Assembly (NCBI RefSeq): GCF_022458985.1 | Contig: NC_061783.1 | Coordinates: 9,516,413 to 9,580,412 of the forward strand | Length of the DNA: 64,000 bases | Source: Mugil cephalus | Taxonomy: Eukaryota; Chordata; Actinopteri; Mugiliformes; Mugilidae | Reading direction: 5' to 3' | Part shown: piece after piece, positions 10,356 to 22,400 of the stretch | Position numbering within the stretch: position 1 is the first letter of the stretch | Layout of the letters: each line of letters opens with the position of its first letter | Notes under the pieces: model-generated | The model's input: the letters and a program-made list of their open reading frames with translations, nothing else | Database searches by the model: none | Told to the model about the DNA's origin: nothing | Made by a program: the position numbers and the translations under genes

Positions 10356-13300
10356 TCAACGAAGACGAGAAACAATTACAGGGCGGCCACCTCTGTTTTC
10401 TTTGCTGGGGTAGATCCGAGGGAAAGGCTTGAATTCATCGGGTGGGGGCAAGTCTTCTATGGGGTGGAACTGGAACTTGGACTCAAAGTCATCTGCGGGA
10501 GTAAAGGCGGATATAGCAAGCTTCAAGTTTGTTTCCATTTTTTAGGTTTTAGGTCAAAGTTTTATCTTCACTCCAGCTCAACTTCCAAAGAATCATCTGA
10601 TGCAATAACAATGAGTTAATAATGAGCAATAATAAAACTTGGGCTCTTTCAGCCCAGCTCATCTGTCCATCTGTTGACTGGCTGCAAGTGAAGAACTGAG
10701 GAAACATTACTAAACTGTAGTAACAGAAAATATCCTGGGTTACACTCTAAACCTCTAAACTGTCTCTATGTGCACGCTAGTTACATGCAGCACTGTCAAC
10801 CAGCTCAAGCCCATTATCCACCCGTGAGAAACGCTGCAGGGACATTTAGACACAACAATAAAGTTCTATGTTCCCTTCATTCAGAACACTGGGTCATTGA
10901 GATGAACTAGATAATACATACACATGTTATTTTCCAGTAATGAGAAACATTCCCTTCTCTACTCAAACATCCACTCCTTCTCAAAAATTACTGACCAGAG
11001 AAATACCGTCACCTTTTAATAAAGCCACAGGCAGGGGGGCATGCTCACATTTGTCGCATCAAGTTAATGTTAAATCTGCCTTACCCAAGCTGTGCAGGTG
11101 CCCATTCCTGAGAATGGATGGGGGCAGCGGGGGAGGTGGTGGCGGGGGAGGAATGCGGGTGGACAGCTCCGTGGTCGGGGAACGTGCCGGAGGAGCTGGA
11201 GGAGGAGCCAGCCGACCCACACCTGTTGCCGGGAGGAGTCAGACATCAGCAAGAGAATATAAAAGGTCAAATCTAATCTGATATGCAACTCTCTAAAGTA
11301 AACTGGTAGCAACTTTATCCCTGAGAAAAAGCAGAGCGTTATGCAAGTCACAAAAATTGTGAGTTACGCAACACACACTGTGTTGCTTTTAATGACAATG
11401 TGTAAAAGTTGGTCTCCAGCCTATACTTTGCTGGAAGTTCCAGACGCAGAAAAACACAGTTCTCCAACAACGAGATAAGTGCATTTCTGCATCTGTGTGT
11501 TTTTCACCTACCTGCACTTCTGGGCACAGCTGGTGGGCGTCGAGTGGGAGCGTTGCAGGGGTATGAGGGAGGTAGAGAGCGCATGGCTGGGGAAGGCACT
11601 GGGGGCACCTTTGGTGGCGGTGGAGGAAGGGTGGATGGGCAGCTCGGGGTGAAGGAAGCTGGGAGAGGCGGAGGAGGAGGCGGGGGAGGAGGTCCCAATG
11701 GGCTGTCGCGCGGAATGGGGAACCGAGAGGGTTCAGAATAAACTGCAGAGGGAGGCGGAGGATAGAAGCAGCCTGAGGAACGGTCCCCCGGGACAGTTGA
11801 AGGTTGGAAAGGTGGAGGCAGTGGTGGAGGAGGAGGAGGAGGAGGAGTCGAGGGCTGGGAGAAGGAGGTGTGGTGAGAGTGCTGGATGGGGAGCCACGTG
11901 GGCTTGGTGACCTGCGATGGAGGTGGAGGTGGAGGGCACGAGGGGAGAGGGGGAGGCCTGCTGGCGGGTCGGTCCTGGAAGGCCTGAGGTGGGGGAGGCG
12001 GCGGGGGAGCAGAGGGAGGCGCAGGCGGCGGCGGAGGCGGGGAGGAAGCAGGAAAAGGGGGTGAGTGCTTGCTGCCGTGAGATGGGGAGGGGGGAGCAGA
12101 GGAGGAGGGAGGGAGTGGACGGTGGCTCTCTGCCGTCCTGTGAGGCTCAGGTAGGCTGCTGGAGTCGGCCGACGAGGGCGGATTCCACAGCGGCTTCATG
12201 GAGGCTGATGAGCTCGACCGAGACACTGAAAACAACGGGAGTCATTTAATGGTCAAAATATCACAAAGGAAAACTGAGAATACACGACGTCATTCACCTA
12301 CCTGGAGTCTTGCCTGCTAAGTCTCTTTGTCCGATGGGCCTCAGAGTGGGGAACCCTCCAGCAAATAGACCACTCAAAGAGGGTCCTACAGGTGCCATCC
12401 CACCTGATGAGCCCTGAGAAGCGCCTCCATTTCCAGAAATATCTCCACTGTTTCCTTTGGGCTCTGGGAAACACCATATGCACACATGAAGTACAGTTCA
12501 ACAGCAACAGTAGTTCAATGGCATTAGTGGTAAAGGTCGACCAATATATCAGACAGCCCGTATATAGGGTCGGCCGATATGCAGGTGCGTTCGCCAATAC
12601 ACACATATATTTTTTTGACAGGAGCATCCACAGGCAGCCCTGTGCTGCTGAAGACACTGCAGACACATGCAGCCAATACATTGCCCCTCCCCTACTAACA
12701 GACTGCGTGCATTTGGAAGCTGGAAAATGCTTGTACTCATAAGCATGTTGGGCACCCCTAAAAATAAGAGTTAAGTTGAAAAGAAAAAGATTTTCTTTTG
12801 GTTATTTATTTATTTTAAAATGGCTACCAAAGAAAGATCTCTGACCCTAGATTTCTTTGAGTTCAATAAATGTTTATGCTTTTGGATAAATTGAAACTTG
12901 TAACATTTGTTATAGCTGTGTCATTTTTATCATGTAAATGGAGGAAGAAAAAGCAGTATTGGCTCCAAATATTGACTCAGAAAAATCAGCAGCATGTATC
13001 GACCCTAAAAAATCCATATTGGTCGATTTCTAGTTAGTGACCATTTAGCCACATCAGAAACTGGTTTGTTTTACGTATTTATTAATCACAAGAATGGTAG
13101 TTCATGATACTGAGCATAACGTTCTAATACTAGTAAAGTGTCTGAGCTTGTTACATATACTGTAACACTGTAAGTGTAAGTTGACACATGTAAGTGGAGA
13201 CTGACTCACTGGAAGAACACATCACTAAATATTGATACAGGCACTGTCACCATTTCAGCGATCTACAGTAACTTGTTTGAGCTCTCCATCCTGTTTTAAT

Positions 13301-14628
13301 TGGCTGTTTCACATGGAAAGAAAACTGAACCTTTTCAATACTGTCAATAAACTGAAGTTAAAATACAAAGATCTGACATTATGTTATCATTGCTGTTAAA
13401 AATCGTTAACTTGAAACAACTTAAGCCGTCTGTCCTCGGCTATTGTGTAGTAGTTTCCTGCTCTGCCTGCATCATTATCTGCTCTACGGCATTCCTTCCT
13501 GAAGTGCATACTGGCCTGTAAAGTGTGTACATGTTCAAATATAACCCAAAGAAACACAACATCCTCCCAGTAAACTAAACAATCAGTGTCCACTACCCTC
13601 CCTCGCCCCTCACTTTTGTCTTTTTCACTATCACGCTCTCACATTTCAAACTACTGTACAAACACAAACCCGTTCTATGAGAGTGGCTGAGCCAATGACA
13701 CATTTAGCGTTCATATGTTCATTCTAGAGGAAGAGGAGTGTTTTGGACTTACTATCGACGACGGGGGCACTGCGGTCGTTGACCTGGGCCACTTTCCTGA
13801 GCTTGGCTCCCTTCTGGATGTCGGCCAGCAGGGCATTCCTTCCGCCTCCTCCACCACCGCCACCAGACGGGACTTTAGGTGGCTCCACTGGACACTGTCA
13901 CAGAGAGAACGAAACTTAAACAACAACAACAAATATACGTTCACCACCAAATTCTTGCAACTTGCTTAAATCATTTGTGTAGCAAAACTCACTCAAATGC
14001 GCAACCTTTATGTGAGTCAGTGTTTCATAAGTTATTTATCGGTTTAGGTACAGACTGAACGACACCGTAGAACAAGAAACATGAAGACATCACTGCCGGC
14101 TTTGAAATCTAGTGGTCACATTTTACTGACACGGCAGACTATGTAGCTACTCAGAAATTAACGTAATTGTTTGTGTGGAAAGGCTCAACTCATACTGCAT
14201 CACTGACATCAACTTTGTAGTAACTCCTTAACAAACAATAAATAAAACCTGCAAAAAAAGCAAAAAAAAAAGATTATTTCTATCTCCAAAGAGCCATCTC
14301 TCTGTAGTGTTTGCCTGTGGCTGCAGCCGCTCATTTAACATGAGAACACTGTGAGCCTGTGGTTGAAACATAACACTCTTCTGCTACTGAGATCTGCTCC
14401 TGTGTGTGTGTGTGTGTTTTATGTGTGTGTGTGTGTGTGTGTAACAACTCTATCAATAATGCAGATAACCGCCAGGTGTTTGGCTGATGGTCACCGAGGA
14501 GGACGCAATGGACTGTTTACGGTTACATGAACGAGAGCGCACGGTCTCACCTGTGGCAGGACGACCGTGGGTGGCGGTGGTGGAGGGGGGGCTGGGGGAG
14601 GCGGGGGTGGAGGAGGGGGGGCTGGCAT
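10356..14628 (-). CDS. wipf3: WAS/WASL-interacting protein family member 3 (WIPF3 / CR16)
   Basis: Six coding exons (minus, 5' to 3'): 14628-14551, 13894-13753, 12463-12302, 12225-11512, 11222-11085 and 10492-10356, about 456 residues, continuous frame. Exon 1 starts MPAPPPPPPPPP. Exon 2 encodes an octaglycine run and then a WH2 actin-monomer-binding motif (GRNALLADIQKGAKLRKV, about residues 44-61) with VNDRSAPVVD. Exon 3 has LFAGGFPTLRP. Exon 4 (714 bp) is extremely proline-rich with many PPPPPP runs. Exon 5 has GRLAPPPAPPARSPTTEL. Exon 6 carries DDFESKFQFHPIEDLPPPDE, the WASP-binding epitope, and IYPSK. WIP-family proteins bind and stabilise WASP/N-WASP and actin. WIPF3 is preferred over WIPF1/2 because of GRLAPPPAPPARSPTTEL and the neighbours fkbp14 and prr15. 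The last about 12 residues (after IYPSK) look unlike the relatives I remember, so the extreme C-terminus is less certain. Confidence 0.92.
12531..13032. mobile_element. hAT-like MITE, 502 bp, in wipf3 intron 2
   Basis: The left end TAAAGGTCGACCAATATATC is matched by the right end read on the minus strand, TAGAAATCGACCAATATGGA (about 16 of 20). The flanking octamers ATTAGTGG (12523-12530) and GTTAGTGA (13033-13040) agree at 6 of 8, which fits a decayed 8-bp hAT target duplication. There is no transposase frame; it is non-autonomous. Confidence 0.65.
14401..14442. repeat. (TG)n microsatellite
   Basis: Two TG runs broken by a short TTTTATG interruption, in the intron between wipf3 coding exons 1 and 2, close to the exon 1 donor. 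Confidence 0.9.
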
Positions 14629-16090
14629 GCCTACGCCTCAGATACCTGCAGAAGACAAAGCACGCCCTGTTAATGGGAGCCCAGTTGCCACCCTTCTCGT
14701 AGCTGCTTGTCAGCATCCAGCTGATCCTTCTTCCCTCCTCATCAGAAGCTGCTACTGTGTGAAGGGGCCGCGTTCGATGACCTCCTAGCCTCTCCCCTGA
14801 ACAGGAAGAGCTTTCACCACCACACAGCACAAAACAGGAACCAGAGAGTACTCCATCCTCTCCGGAGAAATCTGACACATGCCCACCCGCCCCTGCTGCT
14901 CTTCTTCCCACAATGCCCCGGGGCACGACTCGGGACAGGAACAATGGTCCGTGTTGTGTGAAGAGTAATGGACCCCTACCCTTTAGTCACTCAATGACCA
15001 AAGGTCTTCAGTGCCGTAACTGAAAGGAAATTTAGGAAAGTCCAGAGGAACACACTGCAGTGTGCCAACACATTGTTCTTTTTATCCAAGTTGCACTGGA
15101 CAGTTAACTATCTACAGGAAATCTTCAAGAGCAGCTGTTTCGGTAATCAAAACACTGCCAAATGTCCACTACAGCAACTATCCAGGAACCGCTCACGTCA
15201 TCACGTTTCAGCCTGCACATACTGATGGCAAGTCAGCTAGTAAATGGTTCACGGTGTCAGACACTGAGACCCCCGCCCACCCCCTTGACACCGTAAATTT
15301 CCCACAAGTTGTCTTCCGTGACTGAAGGAACGGGAACACCCTGAGGTTTTCGGTATACTCTGAGGAATTTGCACATGCTCCTCCTTAGAAATTTAATAAA
15401 ACACAGAACAGAGCCTGCTTGTGTCGGAGCCGCACACATCTCGCCTGTTGGGTGCATTGACACTTCATGCTTCCAATCTTCGCAACTGGCAGACTGTGCC
15501 CCGTTGCTATTTCTATCTCCATATCTGTGTCAAGCAGCCTCTGTGACACCGCCAGCTTAGATCTTTAAAGGGGCAAAGCTGGACACTGGTGAGGCCTTGA
15601 GGAACAGGTGGGACAGTGGAAGCGCACCTCTCACGCCAGTTGTTGTTTTTCTTTGACTCCTGGTGCACTTAGTTCTTTATGAGGAACAGAAGAGCCGTTG
15701 TGACATACACATGCAGGTGGAGCTGGCAACTGCAGCAGTGTAAACAGGGGACGTCCACAATTTCTTGGTGAGAGACATGAAAAATTGGTGCTTCGATCTC
15801 ATTTTCACTGTCACCTACATTCAATTCCCAACTGTAATTGTGACAGACAGCAAACCTAAAAAGTACACAAAACAGCCAACATCCACAAAACTAGGTTTAA
15901 GGACTTATCCGTGTTTGTGCACAGGCGTGACAGGGTTCTGTCCCACCCAGACATGAGACTTAGCCCCGATACAGATGCTTAGACAAGTACATCACGCACA
16001 AGCTGCTTTTGCATATTTTTCAGCACAGTCCCAAACAGAACTATCCACCTGTCACACACAGAAGCCTAATCACTAGAGAAACTACCTTAC

Positions 16091-16170
16091 CTTCAGAAAA
16101 TACCTGGGCTCCACCTGCTCGCAGAGAAAGCTTCAGTGGGATGGAGCGCAGCACGCAGCTCTCATAGCTT
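16091..16170 (-). other. wipf3: Possible wipf3 5' non-coding exon
   Basis: On the minus strand TTTTCTGAAG|GTAAGGTAG gives a good splice donor at 16090. The coding exon 1 has a good acceptor just upstream of its ATG (CTTCTGCAG at 14646-14654), so at least one upstream untranslated exon must exist, and this is the nearest clear candidate. The 5' limit is arbitrary; a poly-T tract (minus strand) follows at about 16172. Confidence 0.4.
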
Positions 16171-16174
16171 CAGA

Positions 16175-18082
16175 AAAAAAAAAAAAAAGTCTCCAAGTTA
16201 TTTTTGGTCAAATGAGGGCACCACTTATCAGACTTAGGAACTGTCAACAGCTGATATTTGTGGAGCTCCTGTAAACACCCAGAAAAGTTCCAGGCACTTT
16301 TCATGTTACTCCGCTTCTCTGCGCACAGTGGAGACGCTGAAGACGCGCACCACGAGTCACGGACTTGAGGCTGTTTGGGGTTTTGCGCATGTGAGCGCCC
16401 TCCAGGAGGCTCACGGCGAAAGCCACACCTTACCGCCCCACAATCAGCACGGGACCAATGGACAGAGAGATGGGAAGGAAGGACAGCTACGCTGCTTACT
16501 GTCATCGACTAACAGTAGTCGTGAAGAAGATGCCTTAAGTTAAGATAATCATTACGTAAGAACAGGTTCTGGCTTATAGGCAAACGATGGCAGTGACTTT
16601 CATACCAGAACTTAAACAGTGTTTGTATTTTTGTTCAGTTCCATTTTCCAGCTGCATGATGGCAGCACATAGTGGCCCTCTTGTGTTGAAAATGCGGCAT
16701 TACAGGCCCCTCTCGTTGGTGAACTCCACAGAAACTTTTAACTGGTGCTCCTATATTAAAGAGCTGCTGTGACGTAAGTACATTGCACTACAGTTAATTA
16801 GCTTAATGTATCGAATATCCTGTTGTGATTTTGAACTTGCATGAGTTCAACTCTTTTCATGTAAGACGGTGCACAAGGTCAGACACACGACTCTCAACAG
16901 TGGCAAAGGAATGCAGCGACACAGGCGTACTCCTCCCTTTAGCCGTCAGCACAATTCAACCTTGGGTTTGTCACACGCTCTATATATAACCCCTAACTGG
17001 AAATAATTCATTGTAATTGCCTTGTTTGGTGCCAAAACCACTAACACGATTCTTCTGCACATTGTGTGTTTTGCTCTTTTTTTCTACACAGATGACACTT
17101 TTCTGTGCCTCCGTCTGCGCACTATTGTTGAACTGTTGTTTTTATACCCATGAGGTGCACAAACTAAACTTTACCTTCTAAGATATTGTTTTACTGTTGA
17201 CTTTAAGCACACGCACATATTCAGTGGCAGACACCAGATTTATTTCTCACACATTGCCTCCATGTACGTGTTCACAGGTGACCCAATACAGAGCAGCCCC
17301 AAAACTTCGTCGCTTCCTTAGCTACACATCAATTTCTCATACACTTGGTTATTACAACATTAGCTTATTATTTCAGCGACATTCGTACAAAATGCATGCC
17401 ATCCTTCATCTGAACACTTTAAGCATTTTGCCGGCAAGTGTTTTGTATCTGACCAAAAGCTGCTCACTTCTTATTTGTCCAAACATACCATGGAATCAGT
17501 TACACCTTCATAAATATCCTTCTAACCCTTTAGAATCAAAATCGTTGTAAAAGCATTGTAAAAGTTGCGTTACACTCATCCTTCATTATTAAACATATAT
17601 TATTCTTATTGCAGACACAATGTAAACATTTCTAAGCAAGAATTTCCGGAAAAATACCACATATCTTGAGCACTATGAAAGAAAATGGTAATTGGTGCTT
17701 TTCTTTGAGGGCTGCTATGTCACTTTATGTGCTGTCCAATCAATGAAAATAGGGATTCTGTGGGGCGATGTAAGGGCTCACTCCATATGTCTTCTTTTGA
17801 TTGTGGAATATTGTTGGTTCACTAACCATCAAACACCCAATTTAATGTTACTTCATGCAGTGGCCTTCTGACACGAGTCCATCAAGAAATGTCCAAAACA
17901 CCACGTCTTGTACCACATAATCTGCGGTACTGGGCCAAAACTTGAATGCCTGTCACCTTCATAATCACCATCATAACAAACACAGCAGACGTCTTGCCTC
18001 ATGAGAACGAGGCTTCTTCATATACTTAAATCAAGCATCTTTGCAGAGCAGTCTGTGATCTCCTCCCTTCTCCCCCTCGTCG
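16175..18082. other. Intergenic spacer between wipf3 and prr15 with no gene seen
   Basis: No exon with flanking splice sites and recognisable peptide was found. The part nearest 18082 is probably the 3'UTR of prr15 (minus strand). The left part, 16300-16480, is moderately GC-rich and could contain the wipf3 promoter. Confidence 0.4.
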
Positions 18083-18460
18083 TCATCGCGCGTCCTCTTT
18101 CGGGGGCGCAGTGTTCTCTGTCTCTTTCTCCTGTATGGGGAGACTTGAGCGGCCCCTCTGCTTCACTTTAAAGCGGCCCGAGCGTGACACGTTCATGTTC
18201 CTGCGACACGACCTCTCGTCAAAGACCGACTCCAGTTGGGAGTCGTCGAAGGTGTCATCGCTGAGGAGGTTGGAGCTCTTGCTGGACTGTTGCTGGGAAA
18301 GGGACTGGTTGCCATAGGCCTTGGGGTCCTTTTGCTTTTCTTGATGTTGTGCAAAAGGGTCAAAGTCAGGGCCAAAGTGGTTTGGTGAGCCTACATCCCT
18401 GACGGAGCCGGTCTTTTTCTTTGTCAGGAACACCTTCCACCACGGGGTCCGTTCCGTCAT
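18083..18460 (-). CDS. prr15: Proline-rich protein 15 (PRR15)
   Basis: One uninterrupted frame of 125 residues. It opens MTERTPWWKVFLTKKKTG, matching the WWK..F..KKK opening of the PRR15/PRR15L family. Near the end is VSRSGRFKVKQRGRSSLP, matching the conserved SNSGRFK(E)KK(K)VR block of the family. The middle is Gln/Ser-rich and poorly conserved. A splice acceptor (CGTCACAG|ATTCC) lies about 20 bp upstream of the ATG, so the whole coding region is in one exon preceded by a non-coding exon, as in the family. The symbol prr15 rather than prr15l is chosen because wipf3 and fkbp14 are adjacent, as on human 7p14. The molecular function is poorly known. Confidence 0.85.
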   Translation of the reverse strand: MTERTPWWKVFLTKKKTGSVRDVGSPNHFGPDFDPFAQHQEKQKDPKAYGNQSLSQQQSSKSSNLLSDDTFDDSQLESVFDERSCRRNMNVSRSGRFKVKQRGRSSLPIQEKETENTAPPKEDAR

Positions 18461-18965
18461 CTTTACGTGGAGGGAGGAATCTGTGACGAGAGACAGATGG
18501 CATCACTCATTCATCAGCTGTTGATACGTTGTCATCCTTCACCAGTAATTTGCCTGATTGTTGTTTCAACCTGTTCATGCTCTGATAATCAACTTAACAT
18601 AATTCGAGACGCACTGCCTTCAGCAAGACGCGCATTCTTGTGGAGGTGATTTATGTTCCACAGCTATAATCACTGCATTAAATATCATTTGCCCTGTCAA
18701 AATTCAATGCATTTTCATTTTCCTCCAGACAGATTTGTTTTTTGGTCTCACTTCCCATACGGGAGGTAACATGTTGCCCAATAATCCTGAGAATAACCCG
18801 TGTAACCATGTTCAGCTCGTCTGTAAAACTGGTTTAATGAGTCGTGGGAACAGAAGTGCAAACTCTTGCCGTGATTCACAGGTGAACAATCCACACAAAC
18901 GCGTGCACACACACAAACACACATACAAACACACGCACACAAAAAAGGCTTTCAGGTAAACTTAC

Positions 18966-19235
18966 CTGAGATGCACTTAAAACGACACTAACCTAAGTGT
19001 AAATGTGTTTTTGGCTGTCCCTGGTTGTGTTGTATCCACAGCCCTCGATGTCTTCTTCTTCTTCCTCTTCAGTTGTGGGACACTCGGGTCAACCCCTGAC
19101 ACTAGTCCCTCACAGGGTCGATGAAGTGTCCATTGTACGCACGAGTTTCCTCACATCTACCACCTGCAGAGCGTCTTATACGTTTTATGTCGCTCTTGTC
19201 AAATGTCTCTACTCTTCTTCTGCACCACTTGTTGA
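18966..19235 (-). other. prr15: Possible prr15 non-coding exon 1
   Basis: The minus-strand sequence ATCTCAG|GTAAGTTTACC is a strong donor at 18965, in the right orientation to join the acceptor before the prr15 ATG. The upper limit is set from the TATA-like box at 19260-19265. A CA-rich microsatellite lies just inside the proposed intron at about 18900-18945. Confidence 0.4.
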
Positions 19236-19259
19236 GGAAAGTTCAAACGGCCTGAGAAA

Positions 19260-19265
19260 TTTATA
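19260..19265 (-). promoter_or_regulatory. prr15: TATA-like box, possible prr15 promoter
   Basis: Minus-strand TATAAA (in CCTTATAAATTT) about 800 bp upstream of the prr15 ATG. GC-richer sequence lies beyond it at 19270-19440. It predicts a start near 19230. There is no experimental support. Confidence 0.35.
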
Positions 19266-19439
19266 AGGAGCGGCTTTCTTCTACCGAACCAGCAGGTTTC
19301 CGCCTCCGAAACTCTCGACTCCGAGCACCTGTCCCCGCTCCTGATTGGTTGAAAGCTCGGAGCGTGTCACGTGAGCGCCTCTCAGGTGAAGCTGGTAGGA
19401 TGGGCCTGCAGTTGCGTGGCAACATACCCCATGGGAGCG

Positions 19440-22400
19440 TGAGCTTCTTCGGTAACAGAAAACAAAAAAAGGAGAGAGAGTCCTTTGTATCACCGGGACC
19501 CAACCCACACCAAATTATGTTCCAATTTTTTCGCACAAAGCAGTGGAACGGGATGTGATACGTCTATTGAGTTCGTTAATGGTATTAATAGCCGGCGATC
19601 AAAATAGACTGCGCTCAGCAGCGCGGTGGCAGTTCAGTCTTTTGGTTTTTAAAAGTTATGAGGTGAACGCATGCGACAGGACGAGGTCACATGTCTCCTG
19701 TGATGACATTACTGCACTGAAGGTGTAATTGTCGCTGTTGCAAAGTTCACATTAACTGGGGGGGAAGGAGTTTGGCCTGGCGCCAGTTTCATCTGATGGG
19801 GTGCTTGTCTCAGGTGTTCCTTCCGGATGCGTCACCTTCCGCTGTACTTTACAACTCTGTAGTCGGGTTATTTAAAGGTTCACGTTTTCTTTGTTTTGTT
19901 TTTTTCTGTGCCTGTCTGATGTCTTTCATTTACTATTTTATTGGATTATAAAAGCTACAGCTTAATTGTGATAACAATGGCACTCTTAGCAGGAGGTGAC
20001 AGATGCGAAATACAAAATGAGATATGCGCTATTCAGGAGTATGAATAAATAAATGTAGATGCAGTGCAAGTTGTGCAAAATAATATGTGAATATGACGTG
20101 AGCTGTTGTATAGCGTTATTACAAAATTAGGTAGTAAGGTAATATATCTTGTGGGGCACCACTGTCTAAAAAATATTTAAAAAAAAAATACTTCTGTTTC
20201 ATTGGCAAACTCACTACAGAAGCTGCTGCATGGGGAAATTCGCTGATATGTTATAAATGAATGATTACGTGATGACATTTAGTCATGTATTCAACAGTTT
20301 TCAGGCATCTCTGCCTTACAGAGAAGGAACCGAACACTGTGCATTGTTATTGATTAACAGTAAAGACGTATCTAATGTAACATACTCCCCTTTGACCAGA
20401 TATAAGGGTAGGATTCTACTCACATGTCCATCCACTAATGTAAATGATGTAATAATACAGTATTTAATAATGTGGCTCAGTACAATAAGTCTTTCCTTTA
20501 GAATGAAAATGTGCACTTGACACATTTACCCATACATTAATGACCTCACTTAAATCCGTGCTGTATTATTATTCCTGTTCAGAATTTTAATACATGCTAC
20601 CCTCATCCTCAGTCTGACACTCCATGAGTCCTTAATGCACGGCTGAGGCTTAGGTGGCTTTTCCACTAATTGCAGGGTTGGTTGGCCAACTGGAGGCCGG
20701 CTAAAGTGTCTCTGGACAAGACGTTGAACAAAAAAATGTCTCCCAGTGGCAGCTGAGCACCTTGCATGGCGCCCTCTGCCCTGTCACTGGTATGTGAAGG
20801 AGTCTCTGCAGAGAGCTTTGAGTACCACAAGGGAGAGGAGCACTACTTAAGTGCAGATCACTTACCATTCCTGGAACATTCAAAAGGTGGCACGGCCTCT
20901 TTTAGCAGAAACTGCACATTAAACCTCTTTAAATATTTTCTTATAGGCATAATCAGACCAATGTGTGTGTTGCTTTGGAAGGACAGGCCCTTCCCAGTAC
21001 CAGCCGCTAAGAAACATCCAATCAAATGACTGCAAACGAAACAAAACAAACAAAAAACAAATGATGAAGTTATTCCTCACACCTATTGGCAGTGTTTTGG
21101 TTTCTCAGATGACCTGCACAAAAGTGATAGGAGGTGCTTCCCTCATCAAAAGGTGCAGCATGTACCTTTTCACAAAAAGATTGTTTCTGTTAATGCCCTG
21201 TGACTGATCTTTAAAGCATCAGCAATTACTGGTTTATAAACTATGAAAGGTATTTAATAGTAGTATTTATAGCAGCTAAGTCCAAGAGTGAGTGAATCAT
21301 TAAGTACACAGGGAACACATTGTCATGGAATGTCCTTAGGCTACAGCTGGATATCAACCATGTACAATATGTACATGCTACATATACATTGTATTTGATA
21401 CAAGATATGTTAAATAACCATTCAATGACAAGGTTTTTTATTAAAATTACAGTTGAGGTCATACACATTATATTTTTAACATTATCATAGTCAATATTCA
21501 GCACAAGCTGAATGATCGTTCACTCTCAAACTTTCATTTGTGTGAAGGCCAAGTTTCAAAGTGTCATTGGCATCTCCTCAATGTGACGAGCAGTTTCTCT
21601 GACCTGGGAATCCCTGGGTGGATGGTTTCTGTGAGGGGCCGTGCCAGCAAGGGAAGACCGAGAAACGGAGAGAGAGAGGAGGGAGGCATCGGGGAACACT
21701 TTTTCCTCTCCCTCCTCCAAAGTTAGAGCGAAAGTTATCGCTGTGGCATCAGGAATGTGTGCCTGCATGACGGGGGATTCCCTCCCCTCCTGTGTGACAA
21801 ACCCCGGTCGAAACTCTGCGGAGTTATTTCCTCTCTCTGCAACAAAGCCCTCTGTCAGAGATCCTTCCGGCGCCCATGCACAATTGAACATTAATGCGAA
21901 TGACACGAATGCGTATGCGTTTTCAGTTAAGTAAACTCATGAATACGTTGCTGATAATTGTGACAACAGAGTAACAGAGCAGAAAGTCAGTGTTTCATCT
22001 ATCTCCTTTTGACTCGGAGACGTTATAACCTACCTGAAGATTCAAAGGAGTTCTTCAATTTTCATCAGAAATGGAGGACTTTTATAAATGACCACAATTC
22101 CTTGACAACGCTGCCCAACTACAAGGATATTATATTTAGAGGGTATTTTTTAAATTTGTATTTATTAATCTAGGATTTATTTATTTTTTTAATTTCACAC
22201 TTTTTATTTATTTATTTATTTTTATTATTTATTCTATTTGTCCACGTGCCCCTACCTGTGTAAATGTGTATACAAATCTGTGTAGTTTCTTTTTATCCAC
22301 AGACATATTAAGTAGTTTTGTAGCTCTATTGTGTTACTTGGGGCTGGAATGTGTCCTTATGTTGTTGTTATTGTAATTCCCCTCAATAAAAAGCTCACCT

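Noticed and set aside
10940-12249. Several 70-113 codon + strand frames rich in Gly/Arg/Glu
   Set aside because: They are the antisense of the wipf3 polyproline exons; composition alone keeps them open.
21556-21934. Overlapping 97- and 116-codon frames on both strands
   Set aside because: Both strands are open because the patch is GC-rich with few stops; no domain, no splice context.
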